A stretch of DNA of 64,000 nt, from NCBI RefSeq assembly GCF_001463765.1, contig NZ_BBWK01000027.1, forward strand, positions 62,001 to 126,000, read 5' to 3'. The notes beneath the pieces were generated by a model. That model was not told where the DNA came from and ran no database searches. It saw nothing but the letters and a program-made list of their open reading frames with translations. Below, piece after piece: positions 57,148 through 64,000 of the stretch. The position numbers were made by a program, and so were the translations under genes. This DNA comes from Aureimonas sp. AU4 (GTDB lineage: Bacteria; Pseudomonadota; Alphaproteobacteria; Rhizobiales; Rhizobiaceae). The first letter of the stretch is position 1, and every line of letters starts with the position of its first letter.

Positions 57148-58248
57148 TCAGCCGGCAGTCCGGCCCATGAGCCTGTCGATCGCCGCGATTCGGCGATCCG
57201 ATTCTTCGGCCGAGAGCTGGCCGAAGCGCATGTCGAGATGCCATTCCCGCTCGCCCTCCAGGCGCACGAAGCGCCCGGCCTCGATCTCGTTGCGGCGGCC
57301 GAGCGTCGAGGAGGTCGAGGGAAAGGAGAAGCCGATCGCGTCCTGGTCGGGCGTGCGGCAGATCCACCGGTTGACGCGCGGCGCCTGGTCGGGGCGGTGG
57401 GCGACGTAGTCCGCCGTGCCGTCGGCATGCCGCTGGAGGCTGTGCGCCCAGCCCGCCTCGTCGGCGACGGCATCGATCGCAAAGACCACCTCCGGGTCGA
57501 AGGCGAGCCCCGGCTCCAGCCGGTGGTGCAGCGCCGGGTCGCCGGCGAGCGCTTCCAGGAACTCGGCGTAGCCGGGTCCGGCCTTCACATGGGAGGGGAT
57601 GCTGCGGCGGACGCGCACCGCGTCCGGTGTGTAGGGCGCGGTGTAATGCAGCGTCGCGCCGTCCGAGGGGCGGAAGTTCAGGTGGGCAAGGTAGAGCACC
57701 TCCATCGGCGTGCGCTTGTCGTTGCGCAGCCGCAGGTGGCAGTCGATCAGCGTCTCGTCGCGCCCGATGCCGAGCGTCGCGGTTAGCGTATAGCGTGTCG
57801 AGAAGGCGACCGTGTAGCGGAAGACGCCGCCGACGGTGACGCGCCCGGATGCCTCATCGAGATCGAGCCAGGCGTCCTCGAACGGAGCGTTGGGCAGCTC
57901 GCCATGCAAAGGATGGCTGTCGCCCGCCTCGGGCGCGCCGATCCCGGTCAGGCCGCAATGGATCAGGAAGGCGCCGTAGGTTTCGAGGTAGGTCGTGGAG
58001 CGGGCAGGCTCGTCGAACATCGAGCGCATCGCAAGCTCGCGCCCATCGAACCGCGCCCGCCAGATCTGCTGGCCCCGGAAGGGCAGGATCACGACCTCGC
58101 CGCGTCGCGTCCCGATGCGCAGGGCGGCGACGCCGCTCCCGTACCGGAACGTGGTGATGCTGATGCCCTCGAAGGCGCAGAGCCGCCGTTCGACCTCGCC
58201 GAACATCGCCTCCGTCAGGTCGACGCGAATCCCCATCCGCTCCCCCAT
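57148..58248 (-). CDS. aldose 1-epimerase-like protein (DUF4432 type)
   Basis: Protein of 366 residues with the galactose-mutarotase beta-sandwich pattern: EVVILPFRGQQIWRARFDGR, then ETYGAFLIHCGLTGIGAPEA, SHPLHGELPNAPFEDAWLDL (the conserved His-Gly-Glu segment) and LYLAHLNFRPSDGATLHYTA. Members convert anomers or isomers of sugars; the substrate is unknown. The open frame continues far upstream across two rightward genes, but the start must lie near 58248 (MGERMGIRVDL; GGAGG upstream) or 58236. First gene of the leftward set with tpiA and fba, which suggests action on a sugar entering at the triose/hexose phosphate level. Confidence 0.85.
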   Translation of the reverse strand: MGERMGIRVDLTEAMFGEVERRLCAFEGISITTFRYGSGVAALRIGTRRGEVVILPFRGQQIWRARFDGRELAMRSMFDEPARSTTYLETYGAFLIHCGLTGIGAPEAGDSHPLHGELPNAPFEDAWLDLDEASGRVTVGGVFRYTVAFSTRYTLTATLGIGRDETLIDCHLRLRNDKRTPMEVLYLAHLNFRPSDGATLHYTAPYTPDAVRVRRSIPSHVKAGPGYAEFLEALAGDPALHHRLEPGLAFDPEVVFAIDAVADEAGWAHSLQRHADGTADYVAHRPDQAPRVNRWICRTPDQDAIGFSFPSTSSTLGRRNEIEAGRFVRLEGEREWHLDMRFGQLSAEESDRRIAAIDRLMGRTAG

Positions 58249-58386
58249 GCGGTGTTTCGCCTCCGCACATAGGCCGTAGCGGTCCCGCGAGCAACGCGGC
58301 GCGCACGGGATGACGAACGCGAAGCGGGCCTTAGTTTCCGCGCCACGTGCGCCGGTTTCGGGCGCCTGCCCAAGGATGCGATCTCC

Positions 58387-59367
58387 ATGGAATACGTGAA
58401 GCTCGGCCGCACCGGCCTCGACGTCTCCCGCCTCTGCCTCGGCTGCATGAGCTACGGCACGCCGGACCGCGGCAACCATCCCTGGACCCTGCCCGAGGAG
58501 GAAAGCCGGCCCTTCATCCGCAAGGCGGTCGAGCTCGGCATCAACTTCTTCGACACGGCCAACGTCTATTCCGACGGCACCAGCGAGGAGATCGTCGGCC
58601 GCGCGCTGAAGGACTTCGCGCGGCGCGAGGAGGTCGTGATCGCCACCAAGGTCCACGGCCGCATGCGCCCCGGCCCCAACGGCGCGGGCCTGTCGCGCAA
58701 GCACATCATGGCCGAGATCGACGCCAGCCTGATGCGGCTCGGCACCGACTACGTCGATCTCTACCAGATCCACCGCTGGGATCCGACCGTGCCCATCGAG
58801 GAGACGCTGGAGGCGCTGAACGACGTGGTGGCAGCGGGCAAGGCGCTCCATATCGGCGCCTCCTCGATGCGCGCCACCCAGTTCGGCAAGGCGCTTGCCG
58901 TGTCCGACCGCGAGGGCTGGGCGCGCTTTGTCACCATGCAGAACTATGTGAACCTCCTCTACCGCGAGGAGGAGCGCGAGATGCTGCCGCTCTGCCGCGA
59001 GGAGGGGATCGGCGTCATTCCCTGGAGCCCGCTCGCGCGCGGTCGCCTGACGCGCGACTGGGACGAGACGAGCGAGCGCTCGCAAAGCGACACGTTCGGC
59101 CGGACGCTCTACGAACATACAGCCGACGCCGACCGCCGCGTCGTAGAGGCCGTGGCTCGCATCGCCAAGGATCGCGGCGTTCCGCGCGCGCGGATCGCGC
59201 TCGCCTGGGTTCTCCAAGTGCCCGGCGTCACCGCACCCATCGTCGGCGCGACCAAGCCGCACCATCTGGACGATGCGGCGGCGGCCCTCGAGATCAGGCT
59301 GACCCCCGAGGAGGTGCAGGCCCTGGAGGCGCCCTACGTACCGCACGCGGTCGTCGGCTTCTCCTGA
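58387..59367 (+). CDS. aldo/keto reductase
   Basis: NADPH-dependent oxidoreductase of 326 residues, TIM barrel of the AKR superfamily. The catalytic tetrad is visible: Asp and Tyr in FFDTANVYSDG, Lys in VVIATKVHGR and His in LYQIHRWDP. Cofactor-binding features include PWSPLARGRLTRDW and IVGATKPHHLDDAAAALEIR. The substrate is not predictable. Divergent from the epimerase-like gene (138-base gap) and followed by trmJ after 63 bases. Confidence 0.93.
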   Translation: MEYVKLGRTGLDVSRLCLGCMSYGTPDRGNHPWTLPEEESRPFIRKAVELGINFFDTANVYSDGTSEEIVGRALKDFARREEVVIATKVHGRMRPGPNGAGLSRKHIMAEIDASLMRLGTDYVDLYQIHRWDPTVPIEETLEALNDVVAAGKALHIGASSMRATQFGKALAVSDREGWARFVTMQNYVNLLYREEEREMLPLCREEGIGVIPWSPLARGRLTRDWDETSERSQSDTFGRTLYEHTADADRRVVEAVARIAKDRGVPRARIALAWVLQVPGVTAPIVGATKPHHLDDAAAALEIRLTPEEVQALEAPYVPHAVVGFS

Positions 59368-59430
59368 GGCTTTGCGGCGCGGCCCGCCATGCGTTAAGCC
59401 GCTGGCCTTTCGAAATCTGAGGACGAGGCA

Positions 59431-60210
59431 GTGGTGGCGGGGACGAACCGGACGGGCGAGATGATGCGCGGGGGACCTGCCATCATTCTCGTCGAGCCGC
59501 AGCTGGGCGAGAATATCGGCATGGTGGCTCGCGCCATGGCCAATTTCGGCCTGTCCGACCTTCGCCTCGTCAACCCGCGCGATGGCTGGCCGAACGAGCG
59601 CGCGGTCGCCGCCGCCTCCCGCGCGGACCACGTGATAGAAGCGGCGCGCTTGTTCAACACGATCGAGGAGGCCGCCGCCGACCTGACCTTCCTGCTTGCG
59701 ACTACGGCGCGGGCGCGCGATTCCCACAAGAGCGTGCTCGGACCACGTGATGCGGCGGGCGCGCTTCGCGCGCGCGTTGATGTGGGTCAGGGCGCCGGTA
59801 TCCTCTTTGGGCGCGAGCGGACCGGTCTGGAGAACCACGAGGTCGATCTCGCCGATACGATCGTGACCTTTCCGGTCAACCCGGCCTTCGCCTCGCTCAA
59901 TCTTGCCCAAGCCGTGCTTCTGATGAGCTACGAGTGGATGAACACGACTGGGGAAACGGCTCCACGCTTCGGTGCGCCCGAACAGGTTCCGGCCGAGAAG
60001 GAGGAACTCTACCGCCTGTTCGGCCACCTGGAAGCCGCACTGGACACGGCGAACTACTTCCATCCGCCCGCCAAGCGCGACTCCATGATTCATATCCTGC
60101 GCAACATGCTCACCCGACCCGGCTTCTCGGAGGGCGAAATCCGCACGTTGCGTGGTGTTCTGCGCTCGTTCGAGCGGCGCATGGCGGGACAGGACGGCGG
60201 CGAGGGATGA
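59431..60210 (+). CDS. trmJ: tRNA 2'-O-methyltransferase TrmJ
   Basis: SPOUT-class enzyme that methylates the 2'-OH of nucleotide 32 in tRNA using S-adenosylmethionine, 259 residues. Knot motifs: [20 protein letters not shown] followed by [31 protein letters not shown]; and [18 protein letters not shown] start at GTG 59431, preceded by GAGGACGAGG; ATGs at 59461/59464 are alternatives that lose only ten residues. The stop overlaps the murI ATG (ATGA). Confidence 0.93.
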   Translation: MVAGTNRTGEMMRGGPAIILVEPQLGENIGMVARAMANFGLSDLRLVNPRDGWPNERAVAAASRADHVIEAARLFNTIEEAAADLTFLLATTARARDSHKSVLGPRDAAGALRARVDVGQGAGILFGRERTGLENHEVDLADTIVTFPVNPAFASLNLAQAVLLMSYEWMNTTGETAPRFGAPEQVPAEKEELYRLFGHLEAALDTANYFHPPAKRDSMIHILRNMLTRPGFSEGEIRTLRGVLRSFERRMAGQDGGEG

Positions 60211-61025
60211 GCGGCGAGCCGCCGATCCTCGTCTTCGATTCCGGCATCGGTGGGCTGACGGTCCTGCGCGAACTGCGCACCGTGATGCCGGACCGCCGCT
60301 TCCTGTATGTCGCCGACGATGCGGGCTTCCCCTATGGCAGCTGGGAGGAGGGGGCGCTCTGCCGGCGCATCGTCGCGCTGTTCGAGACGCTGGTCGAAGA
60401 GCACCGCCCGCTCCTGGCGGTGATCGCCTGCAACACCGCCTCGACGCTCGTGCTTCCGGCGCTGCGCGCGCGCTTCTCGCTGCCCTTCGTCGGCACCGTC
60501 CCCGCGGTGAAGCCGGCCGCCGAGCGCTCGCGGTCCGGCCTTCTCAGCGTGCTCGCGACGCCCGGAACCGTGAAGCGCGATTACACGCGCGCGCTGGTCG
60601 CCGAGTTCGCCCACGGCAAGGACGTCGCACTGGTCGGCTCGCAGCGCCTCGCCACCATTGCGGAGGCTCACATCCGGGGTGAGCGGATCGACCTCGACGA
60701 GATCGAGGCCGAGATCGCGCCGTGCTTTCGCGAGAGGGACGGGCGGCGCACCGACATCGTGGCGCTCGCCTGCACGCACTATCCGTTTCTCGCCAACGCC
60801 TTCCGAAAGGTCGCGCCCTGGCCGGTCGACTGGCTCGACCCGGCCGAGGCCATCGCGCGACAGGCGGCCCGCTTCCTGCCCGACCGGCCCTCGACCCTGC
60901 CGGAGGGGTTCGACCGGGCCCTCTTCACGGCTGGCGCGCCGGACTACGCGACGCGCCGCCTGATCCATGGGTTCGGCCTGAGCTGCGAGGGCGCTGGCGC
61001 CGCACTCAGCTCCGCCGCAGAGTGA
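60207..61025 (+). CDS. murI: glutamate racemase MurI
   Basis: Makes D-glutamate for peptidoglycan, 272 residues. The two catalytic cysteines are in [14 protein letters not shown] and [12 protein letters not shown], and the substrate loop is [15 protein letters not shown]. Length is typical. It is coupled to trmJ by a four-base overlap. Its last 20 bases overlap the 3' end of the leftward unknown gene. Confidence 0.96.
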   Translation: MSGEPPILVFDSGIGGLTVLRELRTVMPDRRFLYVADDAGFPYGSWEEGALCRRIVALFETLVEEHRPLLAVIACNTASTLVLPALRARFSLPFVGTVPAVKPAAERSRSGLLSVLATPGTVKRDYTRALVAEFAHGKDVALVGSQRLATIAEAHIRGERIDLDEIEAEIAPCFRERDGRRTDIVALACTHYPFLANAFRKVAPWPVDWLDPAEAIARQAARFLPDRPSTLPEGFDRALFTAGAPDYATRRLIHGFGLSCEGAGAALSSAAE

Positions 61026-61518
61026 CGTTCGAGGTCTGGCGCGGCTTGCCGTCCACCTGATCCGTGACTTGCATGGTGAAGCTGCCGTTGCCGCCGTTGG
61101 TGATGCGCATGATGGCGTTGCGGTCGCCGTGGACGGTCTGCGGGTAGACGAGGTCGAACACGAGCGTCGAGCCTTGCAGGCGACCGTTGCGCAGTTGCGC
61201 GGGGCCGCGGCTGGCGCCGGTATAGGTGCCCGCGTAGCGCTGGCTCGCCGGGTCGTAGCGGATCGAGGCGCCGATCTGGCGGGTCACGATCACGGCCGCG
61301 CGGCAGCTGCCCGCGATCTCGATGTCGTTGGCAGAGGGGCTGCGTCCCGTCACGCGGCACGTGACGTTGCGCGGCGAGGAGTCCTGCTCGCGCTGCACCG
61401 TGCCCGATCCGCTGTAGGAGCCCTGGAAGCGGGAGAGGTAGTCGGTGTCGGCCCGCGCCGCGCCCGCAAGAGCGAGCGGCAGTGCGGCGGCGATCAGGAT
61501 GTTTCGCATGGTGCGCAT
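61006..61518 (-). CDS. secreted protein of unknown function
   Basis: Protein of 170 residues with a clear signal peptide ([19 protein letters not shown]) and a beta-rich mature domain of about 145 residues: [38 protein letters not shown] with a possible disulphide pair of Cys, and a closing [15 protein letters not shown]. It looks like a lipocalin-like or beta-barrel periplasmic protein. I recall similar unnamed rhizobial proteins but cannot name a family. Converges on murI with a 20-base overlap. An alternative start lies 9 bases inside (MRN). Confidence 0.7.
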   Translation of the reverse strand: MRTMRNILIAAALPLALAGAARADTDYLSRFQGSYSGSGTVQREQDSSPRNVTCRVTGRSPSANDIEIAGSCRAAVIVTRQIGASIRYDPASQRYAGTYTGASRGPAQLRNGRLQGSTLVFDLVYPQTVHGDRNAIMRITNGGNGSFTMQVTDQVDGKPRQTSNVTLRRS

Positions 61519-61643
61519 GGTGCTGTTGTCCTTGAGGCCGGCGCCGACCTGAGTGTGCTCCGGCGAATGTGTCCGTGAGCATGGGAACGGCGGGGCGGCG
61601 GTTTCGTTCGATGCGCTGCGACACTGTCTCCAGCGGATGCCTC

Positions 61644-61802
61644 ATGGACCTGATCAAGATCATCTTCGCCATCCTTCTGCCGCCGCTCGGCGTTTTCATG
61701 GAGGTCGGCCTTGGCAAGCACTTCTGGATCAACATCATCCTGACGCTGCTCGGCTACATTCCCGGCATCGTGCACGCCGTCTGGGTGATCGCCCGCAAGT
61801 AG
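61644..61802 (+). CDS. Pmp3/YqaE-family membrane peptide
   Basis: Proteolipid of 52 residues with two hydrophobic helices: LIKIIFAILLPPLGVFMEVG and WINIILTLLGYIPGIVHAVW, the complete Pmp3/YqaE signature. Members are stress-induced plasma-membrane peptides thought to affect membrane potential or ion leakage. The start at 61644 is the family N-terminus; in-frame codons upstream would add an unlike extension. Confidence 0.9.
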   Translation: MDLIKIIFAILLPPLGVFMEVGLGKHFWINIILTLLGYIPGIVHAVWVIARK

Positions 61803-61815
61803 CCGTCCGGCCGGG

Positions 61816-61844
61816 TTGACTTCGGCGACCCCCTCGCTTAACCG
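61816..61844 (+). promoter_or_regulatory. possible sigma-70 promoter of rpsD
   Basis: TTGACT (61816-61821) and TAACCG (61839-61844) are separated by 17 bases in the 211-base gap before rpsD. The -10 is poor, so this is a weak suggestion; the remaining leader of about 165 bases is unusually long and might be structured. Confidence 0.3.
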
Positions 61845-62013
61845 ACACGAACCGGCGGGATGAGAGTTCCGCCGTTTTACGTGTCCCGTGGATCAGACGT
61901 GCCTTCGCCGGCACCGGTCCTGTCAGTCCGCGCCATGCGGGCAGAGGAGGGCGCGTTTCCTCGAAGGGCCCCCGGATCCGCCGGGCCGGCCCGCCAACCG
62001 TTTGGGAAATGCG

Positions 62014-62631
62014 ATGTCGAAGCGCGAAGCTTCCAAGTACAAGATCGATCGCCGCATGGGCGAGAACATCTGGGGACGCCCGAAGTCCCCGGTGAACCGT
62101 CGCCAGTACGGCCCGGGCCAGCATGGCCAGCGCCGCAAGGGCAAGATGAGCGACTTCGGCACGCAGCTGCGCGCCAAGCAGAAGCTCAAGGGCTACTACG
62201 GCGACATCTCCGAGAAGCAGTTCCGCAAGACCTACGAGGAAGCCGCCCGTCGTCGCGGCGATACCTCGGAGAACCTGATCGGCCTGCTCGAGTCGCGCCT
62301 CGACGCGGTGGTGTACCGCGCGAAGTTCGTGGCGACGATCTTCGCCGCCCGCCAGTTCGTCAACCACGGCCACGTCAGCGTCAACGGCGTGCGGACCAAC
62401 ATCGGTTCGTACCGCTGCAAGCAGGGCGACGTGATCGAGGTTCGCCAGAAGTCCAAGCAGCTGACCGTCCTCATCGAGGCGACCCAGCTCGCCGAGCGCG
62501 ACGTGCCGGACTACATCGAGGTCGACCACTCCAAGATGGTCGCGACCCTCCAGCGAATTCCCGGCCTTTCGGACGTGCCGTACCCGGTCGTCATGGAGCC
62601 GAACCTCGTGGTCGAGTTCTACTCGCGCTGA
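62014..62631 (+). CDS. rpsD: 30S ribosomal protein S4
   Basis: Primary 16S rRNA-binding protein that nucleates 30S assembly, 205 residues, exactly the usual length. The S4 RNA-binding domain is at about 95-160 ([40 protein letters not shown]). The N-terminus [20 protein letters not shown] is the alphaproteobacterial form, without the zinc cysteines. It stands alone, not in an rpoA operon, as usual in alphaproteobacteria. Confidence 0.98.
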   Translation: MSKREASKYKIDRRMGENIWGRPKSPVNRRQYGPGQHGQRRKGKMSDFGTQLRAKQKLKGYYGDISEKQFRKTYEEAARRRGDTSENLIGLLESRLDAVVYRAKFVATIFAARQFVNHGHVSVNGVRTNIGSYRCKQGDVIEVRQKSKQLTVLIEATQLAERDVPDYIEVDHSKMVATLQRIPGLSDVPYPVVMEPNLVVEFYSR

Positions 62632-62660
62632 TCCCTTCGCGGATCGCACGGAGTTGCCGG

Positions 62661-62692
62661 AAGGCCGTCCCTCGGGGCGGCCTTTCGTTTTT
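62661..62692 (+). terminator. terminator of rpsD
   Basis: AAGGCCGTCC (62661-62670) pairs with GGGCGGCCTT (62675-62684, one G-T pair) around CTCG, followed by TCGTTTTT. A standard rho-independent terminator 30 bases past the stop codon. Confidence 0.88.
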
Positions 62693-62734
62693 CGGCCCGC
62701 CGCGTTAAGCGAGGCCCAGCCGGAGGGAAGCGCC

Positions 62735-63616
62735 ATGCTCGACCAGGACGAGTCCGTCGCCGCCGAGACCGAGGCGGAAGCCACCGAGGACCGTGGCGGC
62801 AGCCATCCGATCTTCGACGACGCACCGGCCAGCGTGTCCTTCAAGAAGGGGCGCAAGCGCCTCCTGCGCCAGATGCGCGAGACGATCGAGACCCACGCGA
62901 TGGCCCGGCCGGGCGCGCGCTGGCTGGTCGGCATCTCGGGCGGCAAGGACTCCTACGCTCTCCTCGCGCTGCTTCTCGATCTGCGCTGGCGCGGCCTTCT
63001 GCCGGTCGATCTCCTCGCCTGCAACCTCGACCAGGGGCAGCCGGGCTTTCCCAAGCACGTCCTTCCCGATTTCCTCGCGCGCCACGGCATCGCCCACCGG
63101 ATCGAGTATCGCGACACCTATTCGGTGGTGAAGGAGAAGGTGCCGGAAGGTGCCACGACCTGCGCCCTCTGCTCACGCCTGCGGCGCGGCAACCTCTACC
63201 GCGTTGCGCGGGAGGAGGGGTGCGAGGCGCTGGTGCTCGGGCATCACCTCGACGACAGCCTCGAGACTTTTTTCCTGAACATGTTCTTCGGCGGCAAGCT
63301 CTCGGCCATGCCCGCCAAGCTCCTCAACGACGAGGGCGACCTCCTCGTTCTGCGCCCGCTGATCCAGTGCGCGGAAGCCGACATCGCGCGCTTCTCGGCG
63401 GCCATGCGCTTCCCGATCATCCCCTGCGATCTCTGCGGCAGCCAGGAGGGCCTGCAGCGCGGCGCGCTCAAGACGCTGATCGCCGACATGGAGCGGCGCT
63501 TCCCCGGCCGGCGGGACACGATCGCGCGCGCGCTTGCCAACGTGCGGCCGGGCCACCTCCTCGACACCGGCCTCTTTGACTTCCGCAGCCTTCAGCCTCG
63601 ATCGGATACCCCGTGA
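62735..63616 (+). CDS. ttcA: tRNA 2-thiocytidine synthetase TtcA
   Basis: Iron-sulfur enzyme thiolating cytidine 32 of tRNA, 293 residues. The PP-loop SGGKDS (in [20 protein letters not shown]), the CxxC pair in [12 protein letters not shown] and a further CDLC near residue 230 provide the ATP site and cluster ligands. The start at 62735 has CGGAGGG upstream; an open frame begins 81 bases earlier inside the rpsD terminator and is not used. With TrmJ at 59431 the window encodes two modifiers of tRNA position 32. It overlaps the next gene by four bases. Confidence 0.94.
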   Translation: MLDQDESVAAETEAEATEDRGGSHPIFDDAPASVSFKKGRKRLLRQMRETIETHAMARPGARWLVGISGGKDSYALLALLLDLRWRGLLPVDLLACNLDQGQPGFPKHVLPDFLARHGIAHRIEYRDTYSVVKEKVPEGATTCALCSRLRRGNLYRVAREEGCEALVLGHHLDDSLETFFLNMFFGGKLSAMPAKLLNDEGDLLVLRPLIQCAEADIARFSAAMRFPIIPCDLCGSQEGLQRGALKTLIADMERRFPGRRDTIARALANVRPGHLLDTGLFDFRSLQPRSDTP

Positions 63617-64000
63617 GCGACATCGCCGACTTCCTCTTCCAGACCCTTCGCGAAGCGGCGAGGTCCGAGGTCCTGCCGCGCTTCCGCCGTCTGGCGCAGG
63701 GCGACGTGCGCGAGAAGACCTCGGCGATCGACCTCGTAACGGAGGCCGACGAGGCGGCCGAGCGCTTCATTCAGGCGGCCTGCGCGCGCTCGCACCCGCA
63801 AGCTGTATTCGTGGGCGAGGAGGGCGTCGTCGCCGACCCGAAGCTCCTCACGCGCATCCGCGACGCGGAGCTCGCGATCGTCGTCGATCCGATCGACGGG
63901 ACCGCGAACTTCGCGGCCGGCGCGCCGATGTTCGGCATGATGGCGGCGGTCGTGCGGGGCAACGAGACGATCGCGGGCGTCATCTACGACCCCCTCGGCG
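63613..64000 (+). CDS. inositol monophosphatase family protein (3' end outside window)
   Basis: N-terminal 129 residues of a Mg-dependent phosphatase of the IMPase/FIG superfamily. Metal-site motifs are [20 protein letters not shown] and [11 protein letters not shown]. Members act on inositol monophosphate, histidinol phosphate, or 3',5'-bisphosphate nucleotides; the visible part does not decide. Start is GTG at 63613 inside the ttcA stop (GTGA). Cut by the window edge. Confidence 0.9.
   Translation, partial: MSDIADFLFQTLREAARSEVLPRFRRLAQGDVREKTSAIDLVTEADEAAERFIQAACARSHPQAVFVGEEGVVADPKLLTRIRDAELAIVVDPIDGTANFAAGAPMFGMMAAVVRGNETIAGVIYDPLG

Noticed and set aside
58249-60093. Upstream extension of the reverse-strand epimerase-like frame to 981 codons
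   Set aside because: It runs antisense through the aldo/keto reductase and trmJ, which have full motifs. The extension is Arg/His/Asp-rich noise caused by high GC; the real start is near 58248.

Overview
The window is 64 kb of high-GC, gene-dense chromosome from an alphaproteobacterium of the order Hyphomicrobiales (Rhizobiales). The periplasmic motility proteins MotC and MotE, the flagellar regulator FtcR/Rem, the FlaF/FlbT pair and the rhizobial glycerol ABC system GlpSTPQUV point there. The very high GC and gene content would suit Aurantimonadaceae (Aureimonas-like), but the genus is a guess. No mobile element, CRISPR array, rRNA or tRNA was seen.

Layout. (1) 1-1660: end of an ABC uptake operon (permease, NMT1/THI5-like binding protein). 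(2) 1703-40404: a nearly complete flagellar locus. Leftward: flgF-fliI. Rightward: motA-fliM-(117 aa)-fliN-fliG-flhB-(149 aa), closed by a strong terminator; flgB-flgC-fliE-flgG-flgA-flgI-motE-flgH-fliL-fliP; two flagellins of very different size, each with its own terminator; fliF-fliH-motB-motC-fliK; ftcR; flgE-flgK-flgL-flaF-flbT-flgD-fliQ; and, after an inserted leftward VOC gene, flhA-fliR-fliJ-like-flgJ-flgN-like-(FliL-like 161 aa)-(701-aa repeat protein)-(83 aa). Many junctions are ATGA/GTGA overlaps, implying translational coupling. CtrA-type boxes (TTAA-N7-TTAA) lie before flgB and flgE, with near-consensus copies before ftcR, flhA and the large flagellin. (3) 40528-41304: a Crp/Fnr regulator. 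(4) 41319-51523: leftward glycerol operon glpR-glpD-glpS-glpT-glpP-glpQ-glpU-glpV-glpK, with a 21-bp-phased direct repeat before both glpR and glpD. (5) 51591-55270: transglutaminase-like protein, an unknown 174-aa protein, and a long glutamine-dependent NAD+ synthase. (6) 55275-58248: leftward aldose-epimerase-like protein, an EryH-type triose-phosphate isomerase and class II fructose-bisphosphate aldolase. (7) 58387-64000: aldo/keto reductase, TrmJ, MurI, a secreted unknown protein, a Pmp3-type peptide, ribosomal protein S4, TtcA and the start of an inositol-monophosphatase-family gene.

How it fits together. The flagellar block encodes export apparatus, MS/C/P/L rings, rod, hook, junction proteins, filament, stator and its periplasmic helpers, plus hook-to-filament control (FliK, FlaF, FlbT, FtcR). 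Not seen here: fliD, fliS, fliO, visNR and all chemotaxis genes. The glycerol block imports glycerol, phosphorylates it and oxidises it to dihydroxyacetone phosphate; the nearby isomerase and aldolase could carry this on to fructose bisphosphate.

Most notable leads: complementary degeneration of ATPase motifs in GlpS and GlpT; a 701-aa flagellar-locus protein made of about six degenerate repeats; repeated CtrA boxes and the inverted-repeat architecture before ftcR; the GlpR operator candidates; and the active-site Asn-to-Ser change in the isomerase.
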